Origin: Mangrovimonas futianensis
GTDB lineage: Bacteria > Bacteroidota > Bacteroidia > Flavobacteriales > Flavobacteriaceae
Direction: 5' to 3'
DNA: 64,000 nt
NCBI RefSeq assembly: GCF_021245805.1
Contig: NZ_JAJJNF010000004.1
Coordinates: 248,001 to 312,000, forward strand
Shown: positions 8,299 through 17,275 of the stretch, piece after piece
Layout of the letters: every line of letters starts with the position of its first letter
How positions within the stretch are numbered: the stretch's first letter is position 1
Position numbers and translations under genes: made by a program
The notes under the pieces: model-generated
The model's database searches: none
Told to the model about the DNA's origin: nothing
Seen by the model: only the letters and a program-made list of their open reading frames with translations

Positions 8299-8645
8299 GA
8301 ATATTGATTTCTTAACCACACCTTTTGCCACTCCCGTTGCAGAATCAAAAAGGCCACATCCTCAGATAATTTTAAGGTATCCATTCCGTCTAATTGTTTG
8401 ATCTTGGACTCTGATACATCTACAATATATAGCAGATTAAGGTATTCGGCGAACCGTTCCTGAATCAGTTTGTAAATGGTTTCATGAAGGATTAACTTGA
8501 GGCTACTAGGCAAGATGTCTTGATCAAAATCCAAATCGATATTGGCATATAAAAAGTCCTTATTCAACTGTTTGACAAGCTTTGCATAAAGCTCCTTACC
8601 TTGAGCTTCTTCTATTAAATCATTAAAAGTTGCCGGAAGTACCAT
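8295..8645 (-). CDS. Conserved-looking hypothetical protein coupled to polyprenyl synthase
   Basis: This is a 116-residue soluble, largely helical protein rich in Leu, Asp and Lys, without signal peptide or membrane span. I do not recognise a domain. Its ATG overlaps the stop codon of the polyprenyl synthetase gene by one base (TAATG), which indicates translational coupling and a related or co-regulated role. Its stop codon overlaps the convergent gene at 8298 by four bases. Confidence 0.7.
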   Translation of the reverse strand: MVLPATFNDLIEEAQGKELYAKLVKQLNKDFLYANIDLDFDQDILPSSLKLILHETIYKLIQERFAEYLNLLYIVDVSESKIKQLDGMDTLKLSEDVAFLILQREWQKVWLRNQYS

Positions 8646-9619
8646 TATACCGTTCTGTTCATCAATTGTTCTCCAAAAGCTCGCAATAATTGTTTCTTGT
8701 CTGCTGAAATATCAAGATTATCCAACATTGAGAATGCTTTTTCTGTATACTCTTTAATAGCCAATTTGGTGGCATCGGCAGATCCACTGTCAGCAAATAT
8801 GGTTTTGACGGCTTCTATTTTTTCACCCCCATCGTTGGTTTTAGCCGAATAAAAACCTTGAAGCTGATTTCTACTATCAGATGAAGCCATTTCCAATCCT
8901 TTTAAATACAAATAGGTCTTCTTATTCTCAATAATATCTCCTCCCACCTGTTTCCCAAAGGTTTTTGGGTCTCCAAAAGCATCCAAATAATCATCTTGCA
9001 ATTGGAAAGCAACACCAAGATTCTTTCCAAAATCATAAATGCGATCTTGATCTTCTTCTGAAGCTTGAGCAACAATCGCTCCCATTTTCATGGCGGCACC
9101 AATCAGAACAGCCGTTTTATATTCGATCATTTTAAGGTATTCTGCAATGGTGACATCGTCTCGAGTTTCAAAATCAATGTCATATTGTTGACCCTCACAT
9201 ACCTCCAAGGCCGTTTTGCTAAATAATTTGGCCAAGTCCTTAAATATTTCTGACTCATAATTTTCAAACAATTGATAAGCCAAAATCAACATGGCATCTC
9301 CTGAAAGGATTCCCGTGTTGATATCCCATTTCTCATGAACGGTTTCATTTCCTCTTCTCAGCGGTGCATCATCCATGATATCGTCATGAATCAAGGAAAA
9401 ATTATGAAACACTTCTATGCTTAATGCCGCATCAAGGGCTTTTTGGTGGTCTCCACTAAAAATATCCGAAGTCATTAAGGTTAAAACAGGCCTTAAGCGC
9501 TTTCCTCCTAAAGACAAAATATAATTGATGGGATTGTAGAGATTGGCGGGTTCTTTCTGAACTTTAAAGGTCTCCAAATAATTTAAAAATACCTCTTGGT
9601 AAAATGAAATTTGCTGCAT
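8645..9619 (-). CDS. Polyprenyl (geranylgeranyl/oligoprenyl) diphosphate synthase
   Basis: The 324-residue enzyme condenses isopentenyl diphosphate units into longer prenyl diphosphates for quinones or undecaprenyl-type lipids. The first aspartate-rich motif is HDDIMDDAPLRRG (about 97-109) and the second is QLQDDYLDAFGD (about 211-222). GGKRLRP near residue 33 binds the substrate diphosphate. The product chain length cannot be read safely. The promoter at 9624-9654 is nearly perfect and puts the start of transcription within a few bases of the ATG. It is the first gene of a two-gene operon. Confidence 0.93.
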   Translation of the reverse strand: MQQISFYQEVFLNYLETFKVQKEPANLYNPINYILSLGGKRLRPVLTLMTSDIFSGDHQKALDAALSIEVFHNFSLIHDDIMDDAPLRRGNETVHEKWDINTGILSGDAMLILAYQLFENYESEIFKDLAKLFSKTALEVCEGQQYDIDFETRDDVTIAEYLKMIEYKTAVLIGAAMKMGAIVAQASEEDQDRIYDFGKNLGVAFQLQDDYLDAFGDPKTFGKQVGGDIIENKKTYLYLKGLEMASSDSRNQLQGFYSAKTNDGGEKIEAVKTIFADSGSADATKLAIKEYTEKAFSMLDNLDISADKKQLLRAFGEQLMNRTV

Positions 9620-9623
9620 GAAA

Positions 9624-9654
9624 CAAAAATAGTTTAAATGCGGGAAGAAGGCAA
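9624..9654 (-). promoter_or_regulatory. Promoter of the polyprenyl synthase operon
   Basis: On the minus strand TTG (9654-9652), 20 bases, then TATTTTTG (9631-9624) gives the full Bacteroidota -33/-7 pattern. The -7 box ends four bases before the ATG, so the mRNA should be leaderless or nearly so. Confidence 0.7.
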
Positions 9655-9677
9655 TATTAAAAAATTGTTAAAACTTA

Positions 9678-9705
9678 GGAAACTTTTTTTGTTTTAAAAG
9701 TTTCC
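9678..9705 (+). promoter_or_regulatory. TetR operator palindrome over the efflux promoter
   Basis: GGAAACTTTT, 8 bases, AAAAGTTTCC is a perfect 10-bp inverted repeat. The spacer holds TTTG (9688-9691), which serves as the -33 element, and TACTTTTG at 9711-9718 is an exact -7 element 19 bases further on. A repressor bound here would cover the promoter. The TetR gene that starts at 9727 is the obvious candidate. Confidence 0.75.
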
Positions 9706-9710
9706 TTGAC

Positions 9711-9718
9711 TACTTTTG
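9711..9718 (+). promoter_or_regulatory. -7 element of the TetR-efflux operon
   Basis: TACTTTTG matches TAnnTTTG exactly, with TTTG 19 bases upstream. It lies eight bases before the ATG at 9727, which rules out the upstream TTG at 9706 as the start codon and implies a very short leader. Confidence 0.7.
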
Positions 9719-9726
9719 TCCCGATT

Positions 9727-10362
9727 ATGAAGAATGAAATTTTAAAGACGGCAGCAGACATGTTCTTGAACTATGGATTCAAGAGTGTCACCATGGATGA
9801 AATTGCCAATGCTTTGGGAATGTCAAAAAAAACACTCTATCAACATTACTCCAATAAGGAAACCCTTGTTGAAGCAGTAGTGCTTTATATGTTTGAAATT
9901 ATTTCTACGGGTATTGACGAAATCAGAAAAAAAGAAAACAATCCTATTGAAGAAATTTTTGAAATAAAGGAGTTCCTCATGAGACACCTCAAGGATGAAA
10001 AATCATCTCCTCAATTTCAACTTCAAAAGTATTACCCAAAAATATTTGAAAATGTAAAATCCAAACAACTTTGCGTCATGCAAGATTGCGTGGTGTGCAA
10101 TTTGGAACTAGGTGTTTCCTTAGGATTATATAGAGATTCCATTGATGTTCCATTTATATCAAAAATATATTTCAACTGTATGATGGCTTTAAAGGACAAA
10201 GAATTATTCCCACTAGAACGATTCTCCATGCGGTCCTTAATGAATCACTATTTGGAATACCACCTTAGGGGAATTTGTACCCCAAAAGGATCTGAAATTC
10301 TTGAAACCTATTTAAAAAATCAAACATTACCCAATGAAACAAACCCTGATACTAATCTTTAG
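9727..10362 (+). CDS. TetR/AcrR-family transcriptional repressor of the efflux operon
   Basis: The 211-residue protein starts MKNEILKTAADMF. The N-terminal helix-turn-helix (about 1-50) has the family pattern FKSVTMDEIANALGMSKKTLYQHYSNKETL; the rest is an all-helical ligand-binding and dimerisation domain with several cysteines (CVMQDCVVCN around residue 113-122). The ATG at 9727 is preferred over a TTG at 9706, which would lie upstream of the -7 element. Its end overlaps the start of the TolC gene by 29 bases, so regulator and pump form one transcript, and the palindrome at 9678-9705 is a likely autoregulatory site. The inducer is unknown. Confidence 0.88.
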   Translation: MKNEILKTAADMFLNYGFKSVTMDEIANALGMSKKTLYQHYSNKETLVEAVVLYMFEIISTGIDEIRKKENNPIEEIFEIKEFLMRHLKDEKSSPQFQLQKYYPKIFENVKSKQLCVMQDCVVCNLELGVSLGLYRDSIDVPFISKIYFNCMMALKDKELFPLERFSMRSLMNHYLEYHLRGICTPKGSEILETYLKNQTLPNETNPDTNL

Positions 10363-11680
10363 CCTTTTATTAGGCCTTCCTATCCTTTCTCAGGAAATTC
10401 AGGAGCAAAGTTTTAGTTTACAAGAAGCAATCGATTATGCATTGGAGCATAACCGATCTGCGTTAAATGCTCAAAAAGACATTGAGGCAGCCGAACAACA
10501 AAAATGGGAAACCACGGCAACCGGTTTACCACAACTGGATGCTAAAATTGACTATCAAAATTTCATAAAACAGCAAGTTCAATTAGTTCCTGCAGAATTT
10601 TTTGGTGGAAATCAAGGCGAATTCTTACCTGTTACCTTTGGAACGAAGCAAAGCGTCAATGCTTCAGCGACATTGAACCAATTGTTATTTGATGGTTCCT
10701 ACTTAGTTGGCTTGCAATCTGCCAAAGTGTATTTGGAAATCTCAGAAAACGCCAAAGAAAAAACCGATTTAGAAGTTCGTAGGGCGGTAATCAATGCGTA
10801 TGGAAATGTTTTGCTCTCCAAAGAGTCCGTAAAAATATTGAATAGAAACATTCAGGTGGTTGAAGAAAACTTGAATGAAACGGACAAGATTTTTCAAGAA
10901 GGATTGGAAGAGCAAGAAAGTGTCGAGCAATTGCAAATCACCCTTTCTAGTTTAAAGAGCAACTTAAACAGATCTGAAAGACTGGAGAAATTGGCTTATC
11001 AAATGCTTAACATTACTCTTGGTTTGGATATCAATTCTCCTGTAACGCTTACCGATGATTTGGAAGCCTTGGCATTACAAAACATGAGTTTAGACCTGCT
11101 TAATGTTGAAGAAAATGTTAGTAATAATATTGACTTTCAAATTGCAGAAAATGATAAAATTTCCAAAGAGCTACTATTGAAATTAGAAAAAAGCAAGTTT
11201 TTACCAACTCTTAATGCTTTTGTTAATGGAGCCTATATGGGTAACAGTAATGATTTCTCTTTCTTGCAAAACGACCAGCTTTGGTATGGTTCCTCTCTCC
11301 TAGGTGTTAGTTTGAACATTCCCATATTTAGTTCTGGAATGCGAAGTGCCGCAACCCAACGCGCAAAAATCAATTTGGAAAAAGCGGAAACAGATTTAAC
11401 AGAAACAGAGCAACAAATAAAACTGGAAATCGCAAAAGCCAAAACCGAATACCAATATGCCATTGAAGATTATGAAATCAAAAAAGAGAATCTGGAATTG
11501 GCAGAACGCATTGAGCAAAAAAACCAAACAAAATTCTTTGAGGGAATCGGCTCCAGTTTTGACTTAAGACAAGCCCAAACTCAGCTATATCAAGCACAAC
11601 AAGACTTTTTACAAGCCATGTTAAATGTGATCAACTTCAAAGTTGACCTAGAAACGGCTTTAAATACTATTAACAACTAA
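10334..11680 (+). CDS. TolC-family outer-membrane efflux protein
   Basis: The 448-residue protein begins with a signal peptide (cleavage near LPILSQ, residue 19) and has the two tandem outer-membrane-efflux repeats of TolC proteins, each with the LQEAIDYALEHN-type helix and long amphipathic coiled-coil helices (about 30-230 and 250-440). It should form the trimeric outer-membrane channel for the RND pump encoded two genes downstream. It overlaps the TetR gene by 29 bases and precedes the adaptor gene by 18. Confidence 0.92.
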   Translation: MKQTLILIFSLLLGLPILSQEIQEQSFSLQEAIDYALEHNRSALNAQKDIEAAEQQKWETTATGLPQLDAKIDYQNFIKQQVQLVPAEFFGGNQGEFLPVTFGTKQSVNASATLNQLLFDGSYLVGLQSAKVYLEISENAKEKTDLEVRRAVINAYGNVLLSKESVKILNRNIQVVEENLNETDKIFQEGLEEQESVEQLQITLSSLKSNLNRSERLEKLAYQMLNITLGLDINSPVTLTDDLEALALQNMSLDLLNVEENVSNNIDFQIAENDKISKELLLKLEKSKFLPTLNAFVNGAYMGNSNDFSFLQNDQLWYGSSLLGVSLNIPIFSSGMRSAATQRAKINLEKAETDLTETEQQIKLEIAKAKTEYQYAIEDYEIKKENLELAERIEQKNQTKFFEGIGSSFDLRQAQTQLYQAQQDFLQAMLNVINFKVDLETALNTINN

Positions 11681-11698
11681 TTTTTGAAAATCCTTATC

Positions 11699-12874
11699 AT
11701 GAAAAAGATATACATCCTTTTGGCCACTGTCCTTATTCTTACCTCTTGTGGAGGAGAAAAGAAGAAGAATTCCGTAGAGAATGTCTTAGAGTCAAAAAAT
11801 ATTGAATTACTTAGAAATAAAAGGACTGAAATTGTTGCAAAGCAACAGGAGATCGCCGACCAGCTTAAGCTTATTGATGCAGAAATCTCTAAGCTGGATA
11901 CCGTTAAGCATGCTCCTTTGATTACTACCATCAAGGTGAATACTGAAGAATTTGTGCATTACTTAGAAATACAAGGAAATGTTACCACCAAAAACTTAAT
12001 TACCATTTACCCTGAATATAATGGAATCCTAACTCAAGTTTTTGTAAAAGAGGGGCAAAAAGTAAACAAAGGTCAAATTCTCGCCAAGATTGATGACGGT
12101 GGATTAAGCCAGCAATTGGCCCAACTTAAGATTCAAGAAGATTTGGCTAAAACCACATTTGATCGCCAAAAAAGACTTTGGGAGCAAAATATTGGTAGCG
12201 AAATGCAATACCTTCAAGCCAAATCAAATTATGAAACACAAGCTGAAGCAGTCAATCAATTAAAACAACAAATAGGAAAAACTACGGTGACAGCTCCTTT
12301 TTCTGGAACAATTGACGATGTTATTACAGAACAGGGTAATGTGGTTTCAGTAGGCATGTCTCCCCTATTCAGATTGGTGAATTTAAGTGATATGTATATA
12401 GAGACCGATGTGCCTGAAAGTTATTTGACAGATATCAAAAAAGGAAAATCGGTAATCGTTGATTTCCCAATTCTAGGAAAACAAATAGATACCGAAATCA
12501 GACAAGTGGGTGATTATATCAATCCGGCAAACCGCACCTTCAAAGTGGAAGTAGCCATTCCAAATGATGATAAATCGATTAAGCCAAACTTAACAGCCAA
12601 ACTGAAGATCAATGATTACACCAGTGAAAAAGCCCTATTGATTCCTCAGAGTATTATTTCTGAGAATGCTCAAGGAGAACAATTTATCTATACAGTTAAG
12701 GATAAACAAGGTGAAAATGAAGGAAAAGCCCAAAAAACCATTATTAAAACAGGTAGAAACCAGGGGGACATTGTTGAAGTACTTGATGGAATTACAGATG
12801 GAGAAGAAATAATCATGGAAGGTGCTAGAAGTGTTAAAGACGGGCAACCTGTAAAAATCATTGAGGTTAAATAA
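11699..12874 (+). CDS. RND efflux periplasmic adaptor lipoprotein (MFP)
   Basis: The 391-residue protein has a lipoprotein signal with lipobox LTSC (Cys17), then a coiled-coil prone segment (about 27-68) and the membrane-fusion core: a biotinyl-lipoyl-like half (GILTQVFVKEGQKVNKGQIL), an alpha-hairpin (about 135-190), the second lipoyl half (TVTAPFSGTIDDVITEQGN) and beta-barrel/membrane-proximal domains. An in-frame TTG lies 15 bases upstream, but the ATG at 11699 gives the proper lipoprotein signal. It bridges the RND pump and the TolC channel in the periplasm. Confidence 0.92.
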   Translation: MKKIYILLATVLILTSCGGEKKKNSVENVLESKNIELLRNKRTEIVAKQQEIADQLKLIDAEISKLDTVKHAPLITTIKVNTEEFVHYLEIQGNVTTKNLITIYPEYNGILTQVFVKEGQKVNKGQILAKIDDGGLSQQLAQLKIQEDLAKTTFDRQKRLWEQNIGSEMQYLQAKSNYETQAEAVNQLKQQIGKTTVTAPFSGTIDDVITEQGNVVSVGMSPLFRLVNLSDMYIETDVPESYLTDIKKGKSVIVDFPILGKQIDTEIRQVGDYINPANRTFKVEVAIPNDDKSIKPNLTAKLKINDYTSEKALLIPQSIISENAQGEQFIYTVKDKQGENEGKAQKTIIKTGRNQGDIVEVLDGITDGEEIIMEGARSVKDGQPVKIIEVK

Positions 12875-12912
12875 CCTTGTTACAGCTATTCATTGATCCA
12901 AACTAGAAACCA

Positions 12913-15900
12913 ATGACCAAAAATAAAAAACAAGTCGATAAAGAATTTAAATGGTCTTCGTGGGCCATTAACAACAAGACCACCATTTATGTCCTCATTT
13001 TGGTTTTCTTTTACTTAGGTATTTCGGCCTTTTTTGAGATGCCAAGAGAAAACTTTCCTGAGGTAAATGAAACCAAAATTTATGTCAGCACCATATTTCC
13101 TGGAAATACGGCTGAGGACATTGAAAAATTGGTCACAGACCCTCTGGAAGATGAGCTGAATACGGTGAGTAATGTGGTTGAAATAACCTCAACATCTCAG
13201 GAAGATTACTCCATGATTGTAGTGGAATTTGATGAGCACTTAACCGTAGAACAAGCCAAACAAAAGGTTAAGGATAAAATTGACACCAAAAAATCAAGTG
13301 AAGATTGGCCCACCTTTAATGAGGCCAAAGTAGAACCAGATGTGTTTGAGTTGAGCATGTCTGAAGAGATGCCCATTTTAAATATCAATATCTCTGGGGA
13401 TTATCCTATTGAGAAACTGAAGGAATACGGAGAAGTTCTTCAAGATGAAATTGAAGATCTTATGGAAATCAAGGAGGTTGCCATTAGAGGTGCTCAGGAA
13501 AAAGAAGTTGAAGTAGCTGTAGACATCTATAAAATGATGGCCTCTCAAGTTACTTTCAATGATATCATTGGAGCCATAAATGGGGGAAATACGACCATGT
13601 CTGCCGGAAATCTTATAGTAAGTGGACAGCGGAGAACCATCCGTATTTTAGGAGAAATTGATAATCCTACACAACTAAACAATTTTGTTGTTAAGTCGGA
13701 AGACGGACATGCCATTTACTTAAAGGATGTAGCTAAAGTTTCTTTTCAAGAAGAGGATAAAACCACATTTGCACGTGAGTTTGGACAACCTGTTGTGATG
13801 CTTGATGTAAAAAAACGAGCTGGAAAGAACATGGTGGATGCCGTTGATAAGATAAAAGTGATTGTAGAAGATGCCATTGAAAATGAATTTCCGCAGGATT
13901 TAAAAATCACTTACGCAAACGACCAATCATCTGTTACCATTGGTCAAGTAGATGACCTAGTAAACAACATCATCTTTGGGGTGATTCTGGTTGTTACCGT
14001 CTTAATGTTCTTTTTAGGCTTTAAAAACGCAGTATTTGTTGGTTTTGCCATACCTATGTCCATGTTTATGTCCTTGATGATTCTAAACTTCTTTGACATT
14101 ACGTTGAATACCATGGTACTTTTTGGACTCATTATGGGACTAGGAATGTTGGTTGACAATGGTATTGTAGTTGTTGAGAACGTATACCGATTAATGGATG
14201 AAGAAGGCATGAGCCGTAAAAAAGCAGCCAAAATGGGAATCGGGGAAATTGCGTTTCCTATTATCATTTCTACAGCGACGACCGTGGCGGCATTTATTCC
14301 TTTGGGTCTTTGGCCAGGAATTATGGGTGAATTTATGATTATCCTACCGCAAACCTTATCCATTGTACTTGGATCATCTCTTTTCGTTGCTATTTTCTTT
14401 AATTCGGTACTAGTATCCCAATTTATGAGTACTGAAGATAAAGACATGCCACTCAAGCGTATCATTGTCTTGACCTCGATTATTGCCTTTTTTGGCATTA
14501 TAGTTTTTGTCGTGGGTGGTGAATACCGCGCCTTAGGAAGTTTGATGGTTTTTACCGCGATTATGTTATGGGTGTACCGCATCTTTTTACGTAAATGGGC
14601 AAACAATTTCCAAACCAAGACACTAGTTAAACTCGAGCGCTGGTATGAAGGTCAATTGCGTTGGGCGCTTTCGGGATGGAGACCTTATGGTTTGACTATT
14701 GGAATCTTTGCAATGTTAATTATATCAATTTTTGGATTTAAAATTTCTCTAGAACAAAAAAGAACCAAAGTGGAGTTCTTCCCTGACAACAAGCCCAATC
14801 AAATTATTGTTTATATCGAATACCCTGAAGGAACAGCCATTGAAAAAACAAATACTATTACCAAGGAAATAGAGAAACGTGTTTATACCGTTTTGAATGA
14901 TAAAGAATATACTGACGATGGCTATAACTATATGGTGGAAAGCGCCGTTTCCCAAGTGGGAGAAGGAGCTGGAAACCCGCAAACTGATGGTGGATCTGCA
15001 GCAGAAATGCCCCATAAGGCTAAGATTACGGCCTCTATGCGCGAGTTTAAATACAGAAGAGGAAAAGACAGTGAATTACTAAGACAAAAGGTTCAGGAAG
15101 AATTAGCTGGTATTTATCCAGGAGTACTAATATCCGTAGAAAAGGATGCTGCTGGTCCACCAGCTGGATCTCCCATTAATATTGAGCTACAAGGTGAAGA
15201 TTACGATCAATTGATTAACACCGCAGAACAAATGCGTGAATTCATCAACAGTAAAAATGTCCCTGGAGTTGATGAACTTAAAATTGATGTGAATAAGGAC
15301 AAACCAACCATGAAGGTTGTTGTAGATCGTGAAAAAGCAGGGGAAATGGGTATAAGCGCCGCTCAAGTAGGTCAACAACTTCGAAACTCCGTTTTTGGTT
15401 CCAAGGCAGGAATCTATAAAGAAGGCGGGGACGATTTTGATATTTATGTGAGATTCAATGAGACTAACAGATATAATTTAAATGCCTTATTCAATCAAAG
15501 AATCACATTCAGAAACAATAAAGGACAATTGATTGAAGTTCCTGTTTCTGCAGTGGCTTCATATGAGAACAATTCTGGATTTAATGCCATTAAACACAAA
15601 GACACCAAAAGGGTTGTTACCGTGTATTCTGCTTTAGCACCAGGATTTACTGATGCAGGTGCTGTGGTATCTCAAATTCAAAATGAAATGAAATCCTATG
15701 AAGGACTTCCTGAAAGTATAAAAATTGATTACACGGGGCAAATTGAAGAGCAAAACAAGCAGATGGCCTTCTTGGTAAGTGCATTTTTCACAGGACTGAT
15801 GTTGATTTTCTTTATCCTAATCTTTCAATTCAATTCAATCTCCAAGCCAGCTATTATTATGATTGCTATCTTCCTAAGTTTTATTGGGGTATTTGGCGGA

Positions 15901-16398
15901 CTTGTAATTACTGGAAAAGCTTTCGTTATTATGATGACTATGGTGGGAATTATATCCTTGGCTGGGATTGTTGTAAACAACGGGGTGGTTCTTTTGGATT
16001 ACGCACAACTATTGATTGACAGGAAGAAAAATGAATTGGATCTAGACGATGACGAATATCTTGAAGAAAAGGACTTGTTTGAAGCTATTGTTAGAGCAGG
16101 GAAAGCACGTTTAAGACCGGTATTACTAACCGCAATAACTACCATTTTGGGATTAATCCCTTTGGCCATAGGTTTAAACATCAACTTCTTTACCCTGTTT
16201 AAAGAGTTTGACGCCAATATCTATTTTGGAGGAGATAATGTGGTCTTTTGGGGGCCATTGGCTTGGACTGTAATTTATGGTCTGTTTATAGCCACCTTCT
16301 TGACCTTGATCATTGTTCCTATTTTGTTTTTCCTAATTACGAAATTCAAAATGTGGTTAAAAAATAGGGTTAAAGATACCGAAGCTTTAACCTCCTAA
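12913..16398 (+). CDS. RND-superfamily efflux pump, inner membrane (AcrB/MdtB type)
   Basis: The 1161-residue transporter has the RND plan: one N-terminal helix, a large periplasmic loop, TM2-7, a second loop and TM8-12. Motifs are GMLVDNGIVVVENVYRL (TM4) and RLRPVLLTAITTILGLIPLA. The AcrB proton-relay triad Asp407/Asp408/Lys940 corresponds by alignment to Asp415, Asn416 and Asn1022, so two of the three residues differ. The chain is about 110 residues longer than AcrB, including an extra segment around residues 500-560. Substrate not predictable; a multidrug or lipid-type export role is likely given the TetR control. Confidence 0.92.
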   Translation: MTKNKKQVDKEFKWSSWAINNKTTIYVLILVFFYLGISAFFEMPRENFPEVNETKIYVSTIFPGNTAEDIEKLVTDPLEDELNTVSNVVEITSTSQEDYSMIVVEFDEHLTVEQAKQKVKDKIDTKKSSEDWPTFNEAKVEPDVFELSMSEEMPILNINISGDYPIEKLKEYGEVLQDEIEDLMEIKEVAIRGAQEKEVEVAVDIYKMMASQVTFNDIIGAINGGNTTMSAGNLIVSGQRRTIRILGEIDNPTQLNNFVVKSEDGHAIYLKDVAKVSFQEEDKTTFAREFGQPVVMLDVKKRAGKNMVDAVDKIKVIVEDAIENEFPQDLKITYANDQSSVTIGQVDDLVNNIIFGVILVVTVLMFFLGFKNAVFVGFAIPMSMFMSLMILNFFDITLNTMVLFGLIMGLGMLVDNGIVVVENVYRLMDEEGMSRKKAAKMGIGEIAFPIIISTATTVAAFIPLGLWPGIMGEFMIILPQTLSIVLGSSLFVAIFFNSVLVSQFMSTEDKDMPLKRIIVLTSIIAFFGIIVFVVGGEYRALGSLMVFTAIMLWVYRIFLRKWANNFQTKTLVKLERWYEGQLRWALSGWRPYGLTIGIFAMLIISIFGFKISLEQKRTKVEFFPDNKPNQIIVYIEYPEGTAIEKTNTITKEIEKRVYTVLNDKEYTDDGYNYMVESAVSQVGEGAGNPQTDGGSAAEMPHKAKITASMREFKYRRGKDSELLRQKVQEELAGIYPGVLISVEKDAAGPPAGSPINIELQGEDYDQLINTAEQMREFINSKNVPGVDELKIDVNKDKPTMKVVVDREKAGEMGISAAQVGQQLRNSVFGSKAGIYKEGGDDFDIYVRFNETNRYNLNALFNQRITFRNNKGQLIEVPVSAVASYENNSGFNAIKHKDTKRVVTVYSALAPGFTDAGAVVSQIQNEMKSYEGLPESIKIDYTGQIEEQNKQMAFLVSAFFTGLMLIFFILIFQFNSISKPAIIMIAIFLSFIGVFGGLVITGKAFVIMMTMVGIISLAGIVVNNGVVLLDYAQLLIDRKKNELDLDDDEYLEEKDLFEAIVRAGKARLRPVLLTAITTILGLIPLAIGLNINFFTLFKEFDANIYFGGDNVVFWGPLAWTVIYGLFIATFLTLIIVPILFFLITKFKMWLKNRVKDTEALTS

Positions 16399-16415
16399 AA
16401 TTAATATAAGAAAAG

Positions 16416-16443
16416 AAAAACGCTTCCAAATGGAAGCGTTTTT
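16416..16443. terminator. Bidirectional terminator between the RND operon and the PUL
   Basis: AAAAACGCTTCC, loop AAAT, GGAAGCGTTTTT forms a 12-bp stem with T runs in both directions. It separates the efflux operon (plus) from the last gene of the PUL (minus), and so marks the 3' end of the PUL. Confidence 0.9.
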
Positions 16444-16445
16444 TA

Positions 16446-17273
16446 TTAGTTTAAATGAAGCTCTACCACTATAGGAAAATGATCAGAAGGATAGTGTAAA
16501 TCCCAATTATCACTCAAAACGGCATACTTGTTTACCTGAATGTTTTCACTTACGAATATAAAATCAATTCTTCTTGTGACCGGTTCATTGAAATGAAACC
16601 CATTGAAGGTGCCAGTGGGTCCAAAAGCCAAATTGGAAATGGTTTTGGAATCCTTTAAAGTCCGAAGAATATATTGTATACTTTCATGTTCTGGCTCCAT
16701 ATTAAAATCACCCGTTAAAACTACTGGTAATTGATCCTTGTTAAGCTCCTTAATTTTTTCAATAATTAATACGGCACTATTTTTCCTGGCTTCCTTTCCC
16801 ACATGATCAAAATGGGTATTGAAGATCCAAAATTTCTCATCAGTATTTTGATTTTGCAGTAAAGCATAAGTACAAACACGGTTACAAACAGCATCCCAAC
16901 CCATACCAACTTTTTCCGGAGTTTCAGATAACCAAAAGGTAGAAGATTCCAGTACTTTAAATTTCTTCTTTTTATAAAAAATAGCCGAGTATTCCCCTTC
17001 ATCCTTACCATCGTCCCTACCAACTCCCAATGAGGCATATTCTGGTAATAAAAGAGACATATCTTTCATCTGATTGGGCATCGCTTCTTGAACTCCCATC
17101 ACGTCTGGCTCATGAAATTTTATTTGATTTATAAAAAATGGCTTTCGGTTGGTCCAGCTATTTTCACCCTCCTTAGGGTAATCCAGCTTAATATTATAAG
17201 TCATTACTTTTAATTCTTGCGATTGGGCAAGAACAACCAATAACATAAAAATTCCAGTAACTATTTTTTTCAT
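16446..17273 (-). CDS. Secreted endonuclease/exonuclease/phosphatase (EEP) family enzyme
   Basis: The 275-residue protein has a signal peptide (about 1-18, ending AQSQ) and then the EEP fold: MTYNIKLD, VQEA (metal-binding Glu), the HFDHVG histidine, GDFNMEP (Asp-Asn pair) and the closing SDHFPIV motif. All catalytic motifs are present. The family cleaves phosphodiester or phosphomonoester bonds in nucleic acids, inositol phosphates or sphingomyelin-type head groups; secreted single-domain forms are common in Bacteroidota PULs with unclear roles. It is the last gene of the PUL, three bases after the GH43-like gene, so removal of a phosphorylated substituent from the glycan is a reasonable but untested idea. 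Confidence 0.85.
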   Translation of the reverse strand: MKKIVTGIFMLLVVLAQSQELKVMTYNIKLDYPKEGENSWTNRKPFFINQIKFHEPDVMGVQEAMPNQMKDMSLLLPEYASLGVGRDDGKDEGEYSAIFYKKKKFKVLESSTFWLSETPEKVGMGWDAVCNRVCTYALLQNQNTDEKFWIFNTHFDHVGKEARKNSAVLIIEKIKELNKDQLPVVLTGDFNMEPEHESIQYILRTLKDSKTISNLAFGPTGTFNGFHFNEPVTRRIDFIFVSENIQVNKYAVLSDNWDLHYPSDHFPIVVELHLN

Positions 17274-17275
17274 GA

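Noticed and set aside
9706..9726. Upstream TTG start for the TetR gene
   Set aside because: The -7 promoter element lies inside that extension, so it cannot be translated from this promoter.
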